From Pseudomonas abieticivorans (lineage in GTDB: Bacteria > Pseudomonadota > Gammaproteobacteria > Pseudomonadales > Pseudomonadaceae), in assembly GCF_023509015.1 (NCBI RefSeq), contig NZ_CP094975.1:255501-319500 (forward strand): 64,000 nt of DNA, written 5' to 3'. The notes under the pieces are model-generated. The model was not told the DNA's origin. It searched no databases and was given only the letters and a program-made list of their open reading frames with translations. The translations under genes were made by a program, and so were the position numbers. Below, one piece after another: positions 1 to 7,475 of this stretch (position 1 is the first letter of the stretch; each line of letters starts with the position of its first letter).

Positions 1-2
1 TG

Positions 3-479
3 GCCGGCGGCTGTTTCTGGGGCATGCAAGACCTGCTACGGCGCTACCCCGGCGTGTTGCACACGCGGGTCGGCTACAGCGGCGGCGATGTGCCCAACGC
101 CACGTATCGCAACCATGGTACCCATGCCGAAGCCATCGAGATCGTGTTCGACCCAGCCATCATCAGCTATCGGCAAATTCTGGAGTTTTTCTTCCAGATC
201 CACGACCCGTCGACTAAAAACCGCCAGGGCAACGACGTGGGCACCAGCTACCGTTCGGCGTTGTTCTACCTGACCCCTGAACAGAAGCACGTGGCCGAAG
301 AGACCATCGCCGACGTCGATGCCTCTGACCTGTGGCCGGGCAAGGTGGCCACCGAGGTCGCCCCTGCAGGCCCCTTCTGGGAAGCCGAGCCTGAGCATCA
401 GGACTACCTGGAGCGCCTGCCCAATGGCTATACCTGCCATTTCATCCGGCCCAACTGGAAGCTGCCGGCGCGTGCATAA
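3..479 (+). CDS. msrA: Peptide-methionine (S)-S-oxide reductase MsrA, 5' end cut by the window
   Basis: The enzyme reduces methionine S-sulfoxide in proteins and free methionine with thioredoxin as electron donor. The first codons read AGGCFWG, the family's catalytic GCFWG motif with its nucleophilic cysteine. They are followed by the conserved [14 protein letters not shown] and [12 protein letters not shown] blocks. The gene therefore starts before base 1, and the ATG at 24 is internal. About 159 codons are visible, so only a short N-terminus is missing. It ends just before a small SnoaL-like gene whose GTG start follows within 20 bases, which suggests co-transcription. Identification is by motif and is secure. 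Confidence 0.96.
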   Translation, partial: AGGCFWGMQDLLRRYPGVLHTRVGYSGGDVPNATYRNHGTHAEAIEIVFDPAIISYRQILEFFFQIHDPSTKNRQGNDVGTSYRSALFYLTPEQKHVAEETIADVDASDLWPGKVATEVAPAGPFWEAEPEHQDYLERLPNGYTCHFIRPNWKLPARA

Positions 480-492
480 CGAGGCCTCTGCG

Positions 493-879
493 GTGAGCAC
501 TCCTGACCTGCGCAATGTATACCAAGGTTACATCCAGTGCCTGAACCAGCAGAACTGGTCGGCACTGGGTGATTTCGTCAGCAACGACGTGCATTACAAC
601 GGTAAGCGGATCGGCGTTAGCGGTTATCGCGACATGCTGGAACGGGACTTCAAGCAGATCCCCGACCTGCACTTCACGATCGCACTGCTGGTGGCCGACT
701 CGGCGACCGTCGCCAGCCGTCTGCAATTTGCCTGCAGCCCCAGCGGTGTGTTCCTGGGGCTGGCGGTCAATGGCCGGCACGTGCACTTTACCGAAAACGT
801 GTTTTACCAATTTGAAGGCGGCAAGATCGCCCACGTGTGGTCGGTAATCGACAAGGCGGCTATCGAGTCGCAGCTCTAG
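493..879 (+). CDS. SnoaL-like ester cyclase / nuclear transport factor 2-like protein
   Basis: A 128-residue protein of the NTF2/SnoaL fold. The pattern is typical of the ester-cyclase group: N-terminal YQGYIQCLNQQNW helix, NDVHYNG, GYRDMLERDF, IPDLHFTI and a C-terminal GGKIAHVWSVID strand. The GTG at 493 is preferred because GAGG sits 8 bases upstream at 481-484. An in-frame GTG at 472 would overlap msrA and has no ribosome site. Family members are often small hydrolases or isomerases, and no substrate can be deduced. The last 20 bases overlap the convergent xthA gene. A link to msrA is only positional. Confidence 0.82.
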   Translation: MSTPDLRNVYQGYIQCLNQQNWSALGDFVSNDVHYNGKRIGVSGYRDMLERDFKQIPDLHFTIALLVADSATVASRLQFACSPSGVFLGLAVNGRHVHFTENVFYQFEGGKIAHVWSVIDKAAIESQL

Positions 880-1660
880 GCCGTTTGAGCGCTACCCACG
901 TCGGCGCATGGTCGCTGGCGTGTTCTTCGTTGCGCACCCAGGCATCCACCCCGGCAGCCTTCAAGCTGTGCGCCAGCACCGGGTTGAGCAGCAAGTGATC
1001 GATGCGCAGCCCTGAATTTTTCTGCCAATGCTGGCGGAAATAATCCCAGAAGGTGTACACCCGCTCTTCGGGGTACAGGTGGCGGATCGAGTCGATCCAG
1101 CCTTGGTCCAGCAAGCGTTGGTAACACTCGCGGCTTTGCGGTTGCAGCAAGGCGTCTTTAAGCCAGGAGCGTGGGTTGTAGATGTCCAGGTCCGTGGGCA
1201 CCACGTTGAAGTCACCGGCCAGCACCACCGGATGCTCGCTGGCCTGCAGGCCCTGCGCGTGGCTGATCAGGCGTTCGAACCAGGCCAGCTTGTAATCGAA
1301 CTTGGGCCCCGGTTGCGGGTTGCCATTGGGCAAATACAGGCAGCCCACCACCACGCCATGCACCGCGGCCTCCAGGTAGCGGGCCTGGGTGTCGTGTTCG
1401 TCGCCGGGCAGGCCTTTGCGAATCAGTAACGGCTCGGCATCGCGGGCCAGTATCGCCACCCCGTTCCAGGCCGCCTGGCCCTGGTGCAGCGAGCCGTATC
1501 CGGCCGCTTCAAACTCACTGGCCGGGAAGGCGTTGTGCTGCGCCTTCAGTTCTTGCAGGCAGACAATATCGGGGCCTTCGCGTGCCAACCACTGCAACAC
1601 ATTGGGCAGCCGCGCACGCAGGCCATTGATGTTGAAGGTGGCGATTTTCAGCGTCTTCAT
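860..1660 (-). CDS. xthA: Exodeoxyribonuclease III (AP endonuclease)
   Basis: A 266-residue Mg-dependent endonuclease/exonuclease/phosphatase-family protein that cuts DNA at abasic sites and degrades 3' ends in base-excision repair. Visible motifs are FNINGLRARL near the N-terminus, CLQELKAQ (metal-binding Glu), AGDFNVVPTDLDIYNP, YTFWDYF and LRIDHLLLNP, ending in SDHAPTWVAL with the catalytic Asp-His. The length is normal for the family. An AGGACAG ribosome site precedes the ATG. The 3' end overlaps the convergent SnoaL-like gene by 20 bases. Pseudomonads also carry the homologous regulator Crc, but the intact catalytic residues favour a true nuclease. Confidence 0.95.
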   Translation of the reverse strand: MKTLKIATFNINGLRARLPNVLQWLAREGPDIVCLQELKAQHNAFPASEFEAAGYGSLHQGQAAWNGVAILARDAEPLLIRKGLPGDEHDTQARYLEAAVHGVVVGCLYLPNGNPQPGPKFDYKLAWFERLISHAQGLQASEHPVVLAGDFNVVPTDLDIYNPRSWLKDALLQPQSRECYQRLLDQGWIDSIRHLYPEERVYTFWDYFRQHWQKNSGLRIDHLLLNPVLAHSLKAAGVDAWVRNEEHASDHAPTWVALKRPRAATR

Positions 1661-1966
1661 TTCGGGCTGTCCTAGTGATGTACTCTGCCGTCAAAGACTA
1701 GGAAAAAACTAGCAAGGTCAGTCCAGGTGATGGCCGGTAGCAACGGCGGTCCTGTATTCTCACGGGCAAATGCAGGTGACTTTGTGACGCCCTTACTGGC
1801 CGCATGGCGGTGGAGAACTTCCCGCCCGCGCATCAGGAACTGCACAATGCCTTGGGCATGTTGGGGTGAGGGCAAGGGCATACGCCTGAACACTGCCGAA
1901 TGAGCACTGCGTTGAATCCCTCATCGACACGATGATCAAAGTTGCCCCCCAACTGAGAGCCATGAC
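1661..1966. other. Intergenic region, no supported gene
   Basis: About 300 bases between the start of xthA and the NIPSNAP gene. Short ORFs on either strand here lack a convincing ribosome site or any recognisable motif. The only notable local feature is a pair of CTAG tetranucleotides flanking an A-rich run near 1698-1712. The region probably contains the promoters of xthA (leftward) and the NIPSNAP gene (rightward), but no clear -35/-10 pair could be assigned. Confidence 0.4.
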
Positions 1967-2290
1967 ATGGTCACCTGTTACCTAAAATACGTGCTGGACG
2001 CCTACAAGCTCAAGGAATTCGAACACTACGCCACGCTATGGATCCCCCTGGTGGAGAAATTCGGCGGCCAGCATCACGGCTACTTCCTGCCTTCCGAGGG
2101 CGCCAATAACATCGCCCTGGCGATGTTCACCTTCCCAAGCCTTGCCGAATACGAACGCTACCGCCAGCAGTCCTTGAACGATGCCCAGTGCCTCGAGGCC
2201 TTCAAGTATGCCGAGGACACGAAATGCATCCTCAGCTACGAACGCACGTTTTTCAGGCCGGTGTTTGGCGATCAGAGCGCCGCAAAGTAA
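1967..2290 (+). CDS. NIPSNAP family protein
   Basis: A 107-residue stand-alone NIPSNAP domain of the dimeric alpha+beta barrel fold. The pattern is typical: a Y-rich strand with a Y-L-KEFEHYA helix, a GG-HHGYFLP strand, NNIALAMFTFPSLAEYERYR and a C-terminal SYERTFFRPVF. GAGAG lies 7 bases before the ATG at 1967, which decides the start over the out-of-frame ATG at 1962. The bacterial family has no established reaction. Its 3' end overlaps the end of a decayed SDR gene on the other strand, so the two genes were probably convergent neighbours before the SDR was lost. Confidence 0.85.
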   Translation: MVTCYLKYVLDAYKLKEFEHYATLWIPLVEKFGGQHHGYFLPSEGANNIALAMFTFPSLAEYERYRQQSLNDAQCLEAFKYAEDTKCILSYERTFFRPVFGDQSAAK

Positions 2291-2481
2291 CCGGGCTGGT
2301 CGATATCCTCCAGCAGGCCCGGCCCGGTGGGCGTCCAGTCAAGCCACTGGCAGGTGCGTTCGCTGGAGGCCGGCATGCCCGTTTCGCGAGCCAGCCTGAT
2401 CAGTAACGGGATGAAGCCTTCGAAACGTTGATCGGGCAAAAGCCCACGGCCCAGCAGCCGCCAGGCTGCGATGCCGCCCAA
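2272..2481 (-). pseudogene. Remnant of an NAD-dependent SDR/epimerase-type gene with an internal deletion
   Basis: The 69 codons resemble two non-adjacent parts of extended short-chain dehydrogenases. The first is the mid-protein block GFIPLLIRLARETG, which normally precedes a loop and the RWPAVHRLDAA segment. It is joined directly to the C-terminal block PASSERTCQWLDWTPTGPGLLEDID-GYF. The Rossmann N-terminus and the intervening catalytic region are absent. The original stop codon is kept and overlaps the NIPSNAP gene. This looks like a decayed gene with an internal deletion of very roughly 80 codons, inferred from memory of family layout. A shared deletion event could also have removed the ATPase gene expected after the adjacent permease. 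Confidence 0.5.
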
Positions 2482-2578
2482 AAGGGGCGCTGGTGATCCT
2501 GAACAAGCCGCTAAAAATCGGGCCGCCAGGCGCCCCGTTGCAACTTGCGGCTGCGGCTATGTGTCGGATGGCGATTGT

Positions 2579-3355
2579 TTATCGCACCCCCTCACCCCGC
2601 CAGACACCCCCCCGCTGGCCCACCGCCAAACACCACAGCGGGAACGGCAAGGTCACCACCAGCAGCAACCACACCAGGGCATACACCGCGTCGACCCCCT
2701 CGTTTTGCAAGTTGACGAACAGCTTCACGGGAATGCCCTGGGGGAAATAGGCAAAGACCATGACGATGCCGAACTCACCGATCACCCGCACCCACACGAT
2801 CGCCAGCGCACTGGCCAACTCACGCCGTACCACCGCCAGCGTGACCCGCCAGAACACCTGCAGGGGCGAGCAGCCCAGGCCCCTGGCAGCTTCCTCGATA
2901 GACGGCGGCACGGCGCCAAACGCCGAGCGCGCGCAAAGCACGTAGTACGCCATGCCGCCATACAACTGCGCCAACACGAAGGCCGGGATGTTGTTGGTAA
3001 GCGTCACGCCCAGGCTGGCCAGCCCTGTGCCCAACGTGCCGTAAGGACCATAAGCGGTCACCAGCAAGATGCCCATGGCCAGCGGCGGCGTCAGCAACGA
3101 AACCAACACCAACGCCTCGACGCCTGTGCGGGCACGCGATGACGTGCGTGCAAGCCACAGCGCCAACGGCGTGCCCAGGCACACGATCAGTGCCGTGGAC
3201 AGGCTGCTGAGCCCTAGCGAAACACCCACAGCCGTCCAATCACCATAGGCCAGGTGCAAGTTACCCCAGGCGGTGGAACAGGCCAGTGCAACGAACGGGA
3301 TAATCAGCAACAGCCCCGCTGGCACGCTCAGCCATGACGAACGCGAGCGGCTCAA
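2579..3355 (-). CDS. modB: ABC transporter permease, molybdate/tungstate type (ModB-like)
   Basis: An inner-membrane permease of about 258 residues with six or so hydrophobic segments. It has the ModB/CysTW-type EAA loop IEEAARGLGCSPLQVFWRVTLA. The likely start is TTG at 3355, immediately after the stop of the upstream binding-protein gene; the longer frame reading back into that gene is not plausible protein. It follows the binding protein in one transcription unit behind a ModE-like operator. No ATP-binding subunit follows: 100 bases later only an SDR remnant is found, so the transporter must borrow a ModC-type ATPase or be non-functional. The start codon is uncertain. Confidence 0.82.
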   Translation of the reverse strand: MSRSRSSWLSVPAGLLLIIPFVALACSTAWGNLHLAYGDWTAVGVSLGLSSLSTALIVCLGTPLALWLARTSSRARTGVEALVLVSLLTPPLAMGILLVTAYGPYGTLGTGLASLGVTLTNNIPAFVLAQLYGGMAYYVLCARSAFGAVPPSIEEAARGLGCSPLQVFWRVTLAVVRRELASALAIVWVRVIGEFGIVMVFAYFPQGIPVKLFVNLQNEGVDAVYALVWLLLVVTLPFPLWCLAVGQRGGVWRGEGVR

Positions 3356-3359
3356 AGGC

Positions 3360-4280
3360 TCACAGCGCCCCGCCCTTGGGTTTGCCGTAGCCATTGGCTT
3401 CGAACAACTGCTGCCCAACTGGGGACTGCAGGTAGGCGACAAAGGCTTTGGCTTGCGCGGCGTTCGGGGCGTTTTTAAGCACGGCGGCGTAGAACACCAG
3501 CGGCTGCGGCTTGAGGGTTTGCGGCTGGCCATCCTTGCCGGGCAAGGTCAGGCTGACGGTGTCATACCAGGCCATGGCAAATGCCGGGTTGCTCAGGTTG
3601 ATCTCATCCGGCAGCACGATATACGGCAGCTTTGCCGATATCGTCGCGCTCTCGTAGCCCGATGCCGCGTCGACTTGCCCCGCCTCCAGGCGCGTCAGCA
3701 GGCCGCCTTCGCCAAACACTTGCCGGGGGTTCTGGACCTCGCCTAATACCCGATCGGCAAGTCCGGGTTGCTGGTAGTACTTCTCCGCCAGCTTGACCGC
3801 AAATATGATGTTCTGGCCCTGCGGGTCGGTGGCCGCATCGGTGCGGCCAAACCGCAGGCCGGGCGTTTGCAGCACTTGCCACCAGGGCTGCTTGGCATCA
3901 CTGGCCTGGCTGGCCGCCAGAGCTGGGGCGAACGGGCTCTTGGGGTTATAGGCGATCACCATGCGGGTGCTGGCGACCGGCACGGCCTGGTCGACCAGGC
4001 CGGCCTGTTTGAGGATGTCGATCGGCCCTGGGGTGATGGAGACGAACACATCGGCCACGACTTTTTTCGAGGCCAGCATGCGCGCCAACCCGTACGCGCC
4101 CTCGCCCTGCCCCTGATAAGTCAGGTGCTCACGTGCGGCGAACGTCGGGCCCAGCGCCTTGTCCATTACCACGCCCATGGAGCCTGCGTAGGTCACGTGA
4201 ATCGTGTCGTCGGCCTGCGCCGACATCGCCAGGGATAACACCAGGCCACTCAATACCCCTGCACAGCTTTTATTGAACAT
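3360..4280 (-). CDS. modA: Extracellular solute-binding protein, molybdate/tungstate type (ModA/WtpA-like)
   Basis: A periplasmic class II binding protein of about 306 residues. It begins with a Sec signal peptide (MFNKSCAGVLSG... to MSAQADD) followed by YAGSMGVVMD, the oxyanion-binding AGS element of ModA/WtpA proteins, and ADVFVSITPGPIDIL. The ATG at 4280 is chosen because GGTGAG lies 7 bases upstream; a GTG at 4292 is possible. A 24-bp palindrome matching the ModE operator lies just upstream at 4303-4326, supporting molybdate or tungstate as ligand. The ModB-like permease follows at once. The ligand is inferred from fold and operator together. Confidence 0.8.
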   Translation of the reverse strand: MFNKSCAGVLSGLVLSLAMSAQADDTIHVTYAGSMGVVMDKALGPTFAAREHLTYQGQGEGAYGLARMLASKKVVADVFVSITPGPIDILKQAGLVDQAVPVASTRMVIAYNPKSPFAPALAASQASDAKQPWWQVLQTPGLRFGRTDAATDPQGQNIIFAVKLAEKYYQQPGLADRVLGEVQNPRQVFGEGGLLTRLEAGQVDAASGYESATISAKLPYIVLPDEINLSNPAFAMAWYDTVSLTLPGKDGQPQTLKPQPLVFYAAVLKNAPNAAQAKAFVAYLQSPVGQQLFEANGYGKPKGGAL

Positions 4281-4302
4281 GCGCTCGCTCACCGGATACG
4301 TT

Positions 4303-4326
4303 CGTTATAGAGAAATCTATATAACG
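4303..4326 (-). promoter_or_regulatory. ModE-type operator upstream of the modA-like gene
   Basis: The sequence is CGTTATAGA-N6-TATATAACG, 24 bp with 9-bp arms. The E. coli modA operator as I recall it is CGTTATATT-N6-TACATAACG, with the same total length and arm ends. On the minus strand a TATGAT -10-like hexamer lies at 4336-4331, so the operator would cover the transcription start, the usual position for ModE repression. No modE gene lies in the window. Confidence 0.72.
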
Positions 4327-4470
4327 GCGAATCATAACGCTATCAGGGTGCGTGCCGACAGTCTTGCGCAGGCTTGTCATGATTTGACTTCGCCATCAGC
4401 GCTACTACGCTGCATGGGCAGTTCACGTTTAGCCGATGACCAGACGCATTAACCGCATAGAGGCGGTCTT

Positions 4471-4632
4471 ATGAGCAAAAACATGGAAATGTTAGCGTCG
4501 TCTTTGTGGTGCCCGTTATCCGACCTTCCGCTCTCCCCGGCGCCCGTACGCGTGGCGACCTTCGACTTGACCGAACACCCCGCCCCGCGCCCCGCCAAAC
4601 AGCCCTCGTTGCACCAGCAAGGCCCGCCTTGA
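4471..4632 (+). CDS. Small ORF, possible leader peptide of the GMC operon
   Basis: A 53-codon frame beginning MSKNMEMLASSLWC, with GAGG 7-8 bases upstream of the ATG, a well-placed ribosome site. The peptide is rich in proline, leucine and serine in its second half and shows no signal peptide or known motif. A hairpin followed by a T-run lies 40 bases after its stop and about 55 bases before the next gene. This arrangement resembles a leader ORF with an attenuator but could be chance. Whether it is translated is unknown. Confidence 0.33.
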   Translation: MSKNMEMLASSLWCPLSDLPLSPAPVRVATFDLTEHPAPRPAKQPSLHQQGPP

Positions 4633-4672
4633 TCGCCGGCACGCCTTTGCACAACCGCTGAAATAAACACTT

Positions 4673-4695
4673 CTCGCACCCCTGCGAGGATTTTT
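4673..4695 (+). terminator. Intrinsic terminator or attenuator before the GMC operon
   Basis: CTCGCA-CCCC-TGCGAG forms a perfect 6-bp stem with a 4-base loop, followed after two bases by TTTTT at 4691-4695. It sits between the small ORF and the first gene of the oxidoreductase operon, on the same strand. Confidence 0.5.
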
Positions 4696-4748
4696 CGTGG
4701 CCAGGTTGAATGACGCCGTGCGTCTTCACACATCTGGAGTCACCGATC

Positions 4749-5558
4749 ATGTCGTTTTTGCCAAAAATCGAAGCCCTGCTCACCCCCAGCCTGCGCGCTG
4801 ACTTGTGTGCCCTGGCGAAGGGCGCCGTGCCCCTGCAACGCTGGGTTGCACAAAAAGCCTACAACCCGCAAACCGACCCCACCTTCGAAGGCCAACCCAT
4901 GCCGTGGCGAACGCCAGGCCGGGCCCTGACCCCTGCCGACACCGGCTTCGAAAGCTTTTTCGAGGGCCTGCTGCGCGAAACCTCCGACGACATACAAGCG
5001 CTGGCCCGCTGGCAGCGAGTGGCGGCCGCCCCCTTGGCAGCCTCACCCTTGGACGATGTGGCCGCCTGGCGTACCGAGCGCGGTTTGCAAGAGTTTGCCA
5101 GCTTCGGGATCGTGCCCTCGCAAAACGTCTTGCTGGACAGCCAGAACCTGGCAATTGCCCGGCTGCCGTTTTACCTCGATACCCTGGGTGACCTGGCCTA
5201 CTGCCTGGCCCTGTCCAGGCCCACTGACGAAGCCGGCTGGGAAGCCTTGGCCAAGCAGTTGTTCACCGACACCCTGGCCGCCTGGCCGGGCAGCCAGTAC
5301 CCGGCCAGCGTGTTCATGTACCAGTTTGTCGCCGACGTGCTGTACGCGCTGCTGGGCATGCGCAACCAATCGGCGGTGCCCGGCCACCCCAGCTATGCCA
5401 CGGCCGTGCTGACCGAACTGGGCCAGGCCCGGCGGCGCGGCAACAAGAACACGCCTGAGCAGGCGCTGGACGCCGTTGCCCGCTTTGTCACGCAGATCGA
5501 GAAAGACCTGCACGCCGCCAGCACCCCCGCCACCGACACCCAGAGGGCCGCCTCATGA
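4749..5558 (+). CDS. Uncharacterised protein, first gene of the GMC/lactone-oxidase operon
   Basis: A 269-residue soluble-looking protein that I do not recognise. It starts MSFLPKIEALLTPSLRADL, with GGAG 9 bases before the ATG at 4749. There is no signal peptide, transmembrane segment or twin-arginine motif, and the mid-region is rich in aromatic and leucine residues (ASFGIVPSQNVLLDSQNLAIARLPFYLDTLGDLAY). The stop overlaps the start of the GMC dehydrogenase by ATGA, so the products are probably made in equal amounts. That pairing suggests a small subunit or maturation partner, as the gamma subunit is for gluconate 2-dehydrogenase, though length and sequence do not clearly match that family. 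Confidence 0.75.
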   Translation: MSFLPKIEALLTPSLRADLCALAKGAVPLQRWVAQKAYNPQTDPTFEGQPMPWRTPGRALTPADTGFESFFEGLLRETSDDIQALARWQRVAAAPLAASPLDDVAAWRTERGLQEFASFGIVPSQNVLLDSQNLAIARLPFYLDTLGDLAYCLALSRPTDEAGWEALAKQLFTDTLAAWPGSQYPASVFMYQFVADVLYALLGMRNQSAVPGHPSYATAVLTELGQARRRGNKNTPEQALDAVARFVTQIEKDLHAASTPATDTQRAAS

Positions 5559-7465
5559 GCCAACACCCCGTGGACTTTGTCATCGTCGGCACCGGCGGTG
5601 GCGGCGGCACCCTGAGCTGGATGCTGGCCAAGGCCGGTTACCGCGTGGTGGTGCTGGAACAAGGCGCCGACTGGTCGCTGCCCAAGCAGGAGGCCGACCA
5701 GCCCTTCGACCCGGCCCTTCACGACGAGTACCGCTTCCAGCAACAAAAGCCCGACGGCAAGCGCCAGCCACGGGGCGACTACAACACCTTCCGCGCCACC
5801 GACCAACTGGTCGCCCGCCCCTTGAGTTCCAACATGATCGGCGGCTGGAGCGCCACCACCCTGGGCGGTGGCTCCAACCTGTGGGGCGGCTGGGCGGTGC
5901 GCGCCCTGCCGATCGACTTTCGGCTGGGCAGCCACTACGCCAAAACCGGCCAGTTGGGCCAACTCAAACAGTGGGGTTACGACGTGGCCGACTGGCCCGT
6001 GTCCTATGACGAAATGGAGCCCTACTTCAACGTCACCGAGGCCATGCTGGCGGTCAATGGCGACCGCAAGGTGATGAACCACGCCTTGGTCGGCAGCCCT
6101 TGGTACAAGGCCTTCAAAACCCTTAACCCGGACGTTGCCGGCTACGGCCATTGGGAGTCCACCTTCCCCTACCCCGCGCCACCGTATCCGCAAAAACCGG
6201 TGGGCCAGTTCTTCTTCGACGGCGCCGAGGCTGCCGGCGTGACCTGCATGCCCATCCCCACCGCCCTGGTCAACCCAGCCAGCGGCGGCTATTACACCCG
6301 CGCGGAACTGACCAAGGCCGTGGGCACCATCCCCCAGGGGCCGGGCAGCGACTTTTGGCACCAGAAGCCTGACACCCTGTGGTCGGACCGCGTGCGCGCG
6401 GCGTGCAACATGTGCGGTTTTTGCGAAGACTTCATCTGCTGGGGCAACAATTCGCCCAAGAGCGGCGTGTTCTCCACCACCCTGGTGGAGATGCGCGACC
6501 TGCCCGAACACGCTGACGTGCGCACCAACGCCAAGGCCTATGAAGTACTGTACGACCCGCGCCTGCGCCGCGCCAATGGCGTGCGCTACCTGGACATCAG
6601 CAACCCCGACCAACCGGTGCGCCACGAAGTACGCGCCAAGTACGTGGTGCTGTCGTGCGGCGCGGTGCAATCGGCGCGTTTGCTGCTGATGTCCGGCCCG
6701 CCCGAGGGCCTGGGCAACCGCTACGGCAACATTGGCCGCAATGTGATGTTCCACCTGTTCAACATGAGCTCCAGCGTGCAACTGCCGGCGCAGTACCAAG
6801 GGCTGCTGCACCCGGAACTGGGCAACATCGGTTCCACCACCAGCTACGACAACTACTTCATCCCAGGCGATACCCCCGACAGTTGGTGGAAGATGGGCAT
6901 CATGACCGCCGCAGAAAAAAAGAACCCGCTGCACGGTGCGGTCAACGCCCTGCAAGGCGGCGCCATCGGCCTGGACCTGCTGGGGCAGATGGACGACTAC
7001 ACCCGCCAACTGGACCTGCGCACCACCGGCGACGACCACCCCATGCCGCGCAACCGCGTGACCTTGGACCCAAGCTATGTCGACGAGTACGGCTTTCCGG
7101 TGGCCCGCATCACGCGCAGTTACGGGGAGCACGAGCAACTGGTGTTCCGGCTGATGAAGGCGCGCTTTCGCGAGATCTTCGCGGTGTACGAAAAAATCGG
7201 CATCAACTTCAGCCTGTCCGACCCGCAATTGCTGACCCTGTTCGGTGACCACCAGATGGGCACCTGCCGCATGGGCGACGACCCGCGCACCTCGGTGCTG
7301 GACCGCCATTGCCGTATGCACGAAGTGCCCAACGTGTTCGTGGTCGACACCAGTTGCTTCCCCACATCACTGGGCGTGAACCCCATGGCCACCACCATGG
7401 CCAACGCCATGCGCGTGGGCAGTTACCTGATCGACGCACTGCGCCGCGGCAACGAACTCAATTGA
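5555..7465 (+). CDS. GMC family FAD-dependent oxidoreductase (sugar/alcohol dehydrogenase)
   Basis: A 636-residue flavoprotein. The N-terminus carries the FAD-binding VDFVIVGTGGGGGTLSWMLAKAG followed by VVVLEQG. Mid-protein there is a cysteine-rich CNMCGFCEDFICWG stretch that could bind a metal or iron-sulfur centre. The C-terminal GMC signature is complete: GDHQMGTCRMG and VVDTSCFPTSLGVNPMATTMANAMR. These resemble the large subunits of gluconate- and glucoside-type membrane dehydrogenases. No signal peptide is visible, so it is cytoplasmic or exported with a partner. It overlaps the upstream unknown gene by four bases and is followed after 10 bases by an aldonolactone oxidase. Substrate unknown; a sugar or polyol is most likely. 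Confidence 0.9.
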   Translation: MSQHPVDFVIVGTGGGGGTLSWMLAKAGYRVVVLEQGADWSLPKQEADQPFDPALHDEYRFQQQKPDGKRQPRGDYNTFRATDQLVARPLSSNMIGGWSATTLGGGSNLWGGWAVRALPIDFRLGSHYAKTGQLGQLKQWGYDVADWPVSYDEMEPYFNVTEAMLAVNGDRKVMNHALVGSPWYKAFKTLNPDVAGYGHWESTFPYPAPPYPQKPVGQFFFDGAEAAGVTCMPIPTALVNPASGGYYTRAELTKAVGTIPQGPGSDFWHQKPDTLWSDRVRAACNMCGFCEDFICWGNNSPKSGVFSTTLVEMRDLPEHADVRTNAKAYEVLYDPRLRRANGVRYLDISNPDQPVRHEVRAKYVVLSCGAVQSARLLLMSGPPEGLGNRYGNIGRNVMFHLFNMSSSVQLPAQYQGLLHPELGNIGSTTSYDNYFIPGDTPDSWWKMGIMTAAEKKNPLHGAVNALQGGAIGLDLLGQMDDYTRQLDLRTTGDDHPMPRNRVTLDPSYVDEYGFPVARITRSYGEHEQLVFRLMKARFREIFAVYEKIGINFSLSDPQLLTLFGDHQMGTCRMGDDPRTSVLDRHCRMHEVPNVFVVDTSCFPTSLGVNPMATTMANAMRVGSYLIDALRRGNELN

Positions 7466-7475
7466 GGGCACACCC

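Noticed and set aside
1672..1893. 73-codon minus-strand ORF upstream of xthA
   Set aside because: No ribosome site or motif; overlaps the expected xthA promoter region.
5393..7321. 642-codon open frame antisense to the GMC gene
   Set aside because: Composition of His/Val/Gly/Ala/Gln repeats is typical of the complement of GC-rich coding sequence; no motif or ribosome site, while the plus strand encodes a complete GMC protein.
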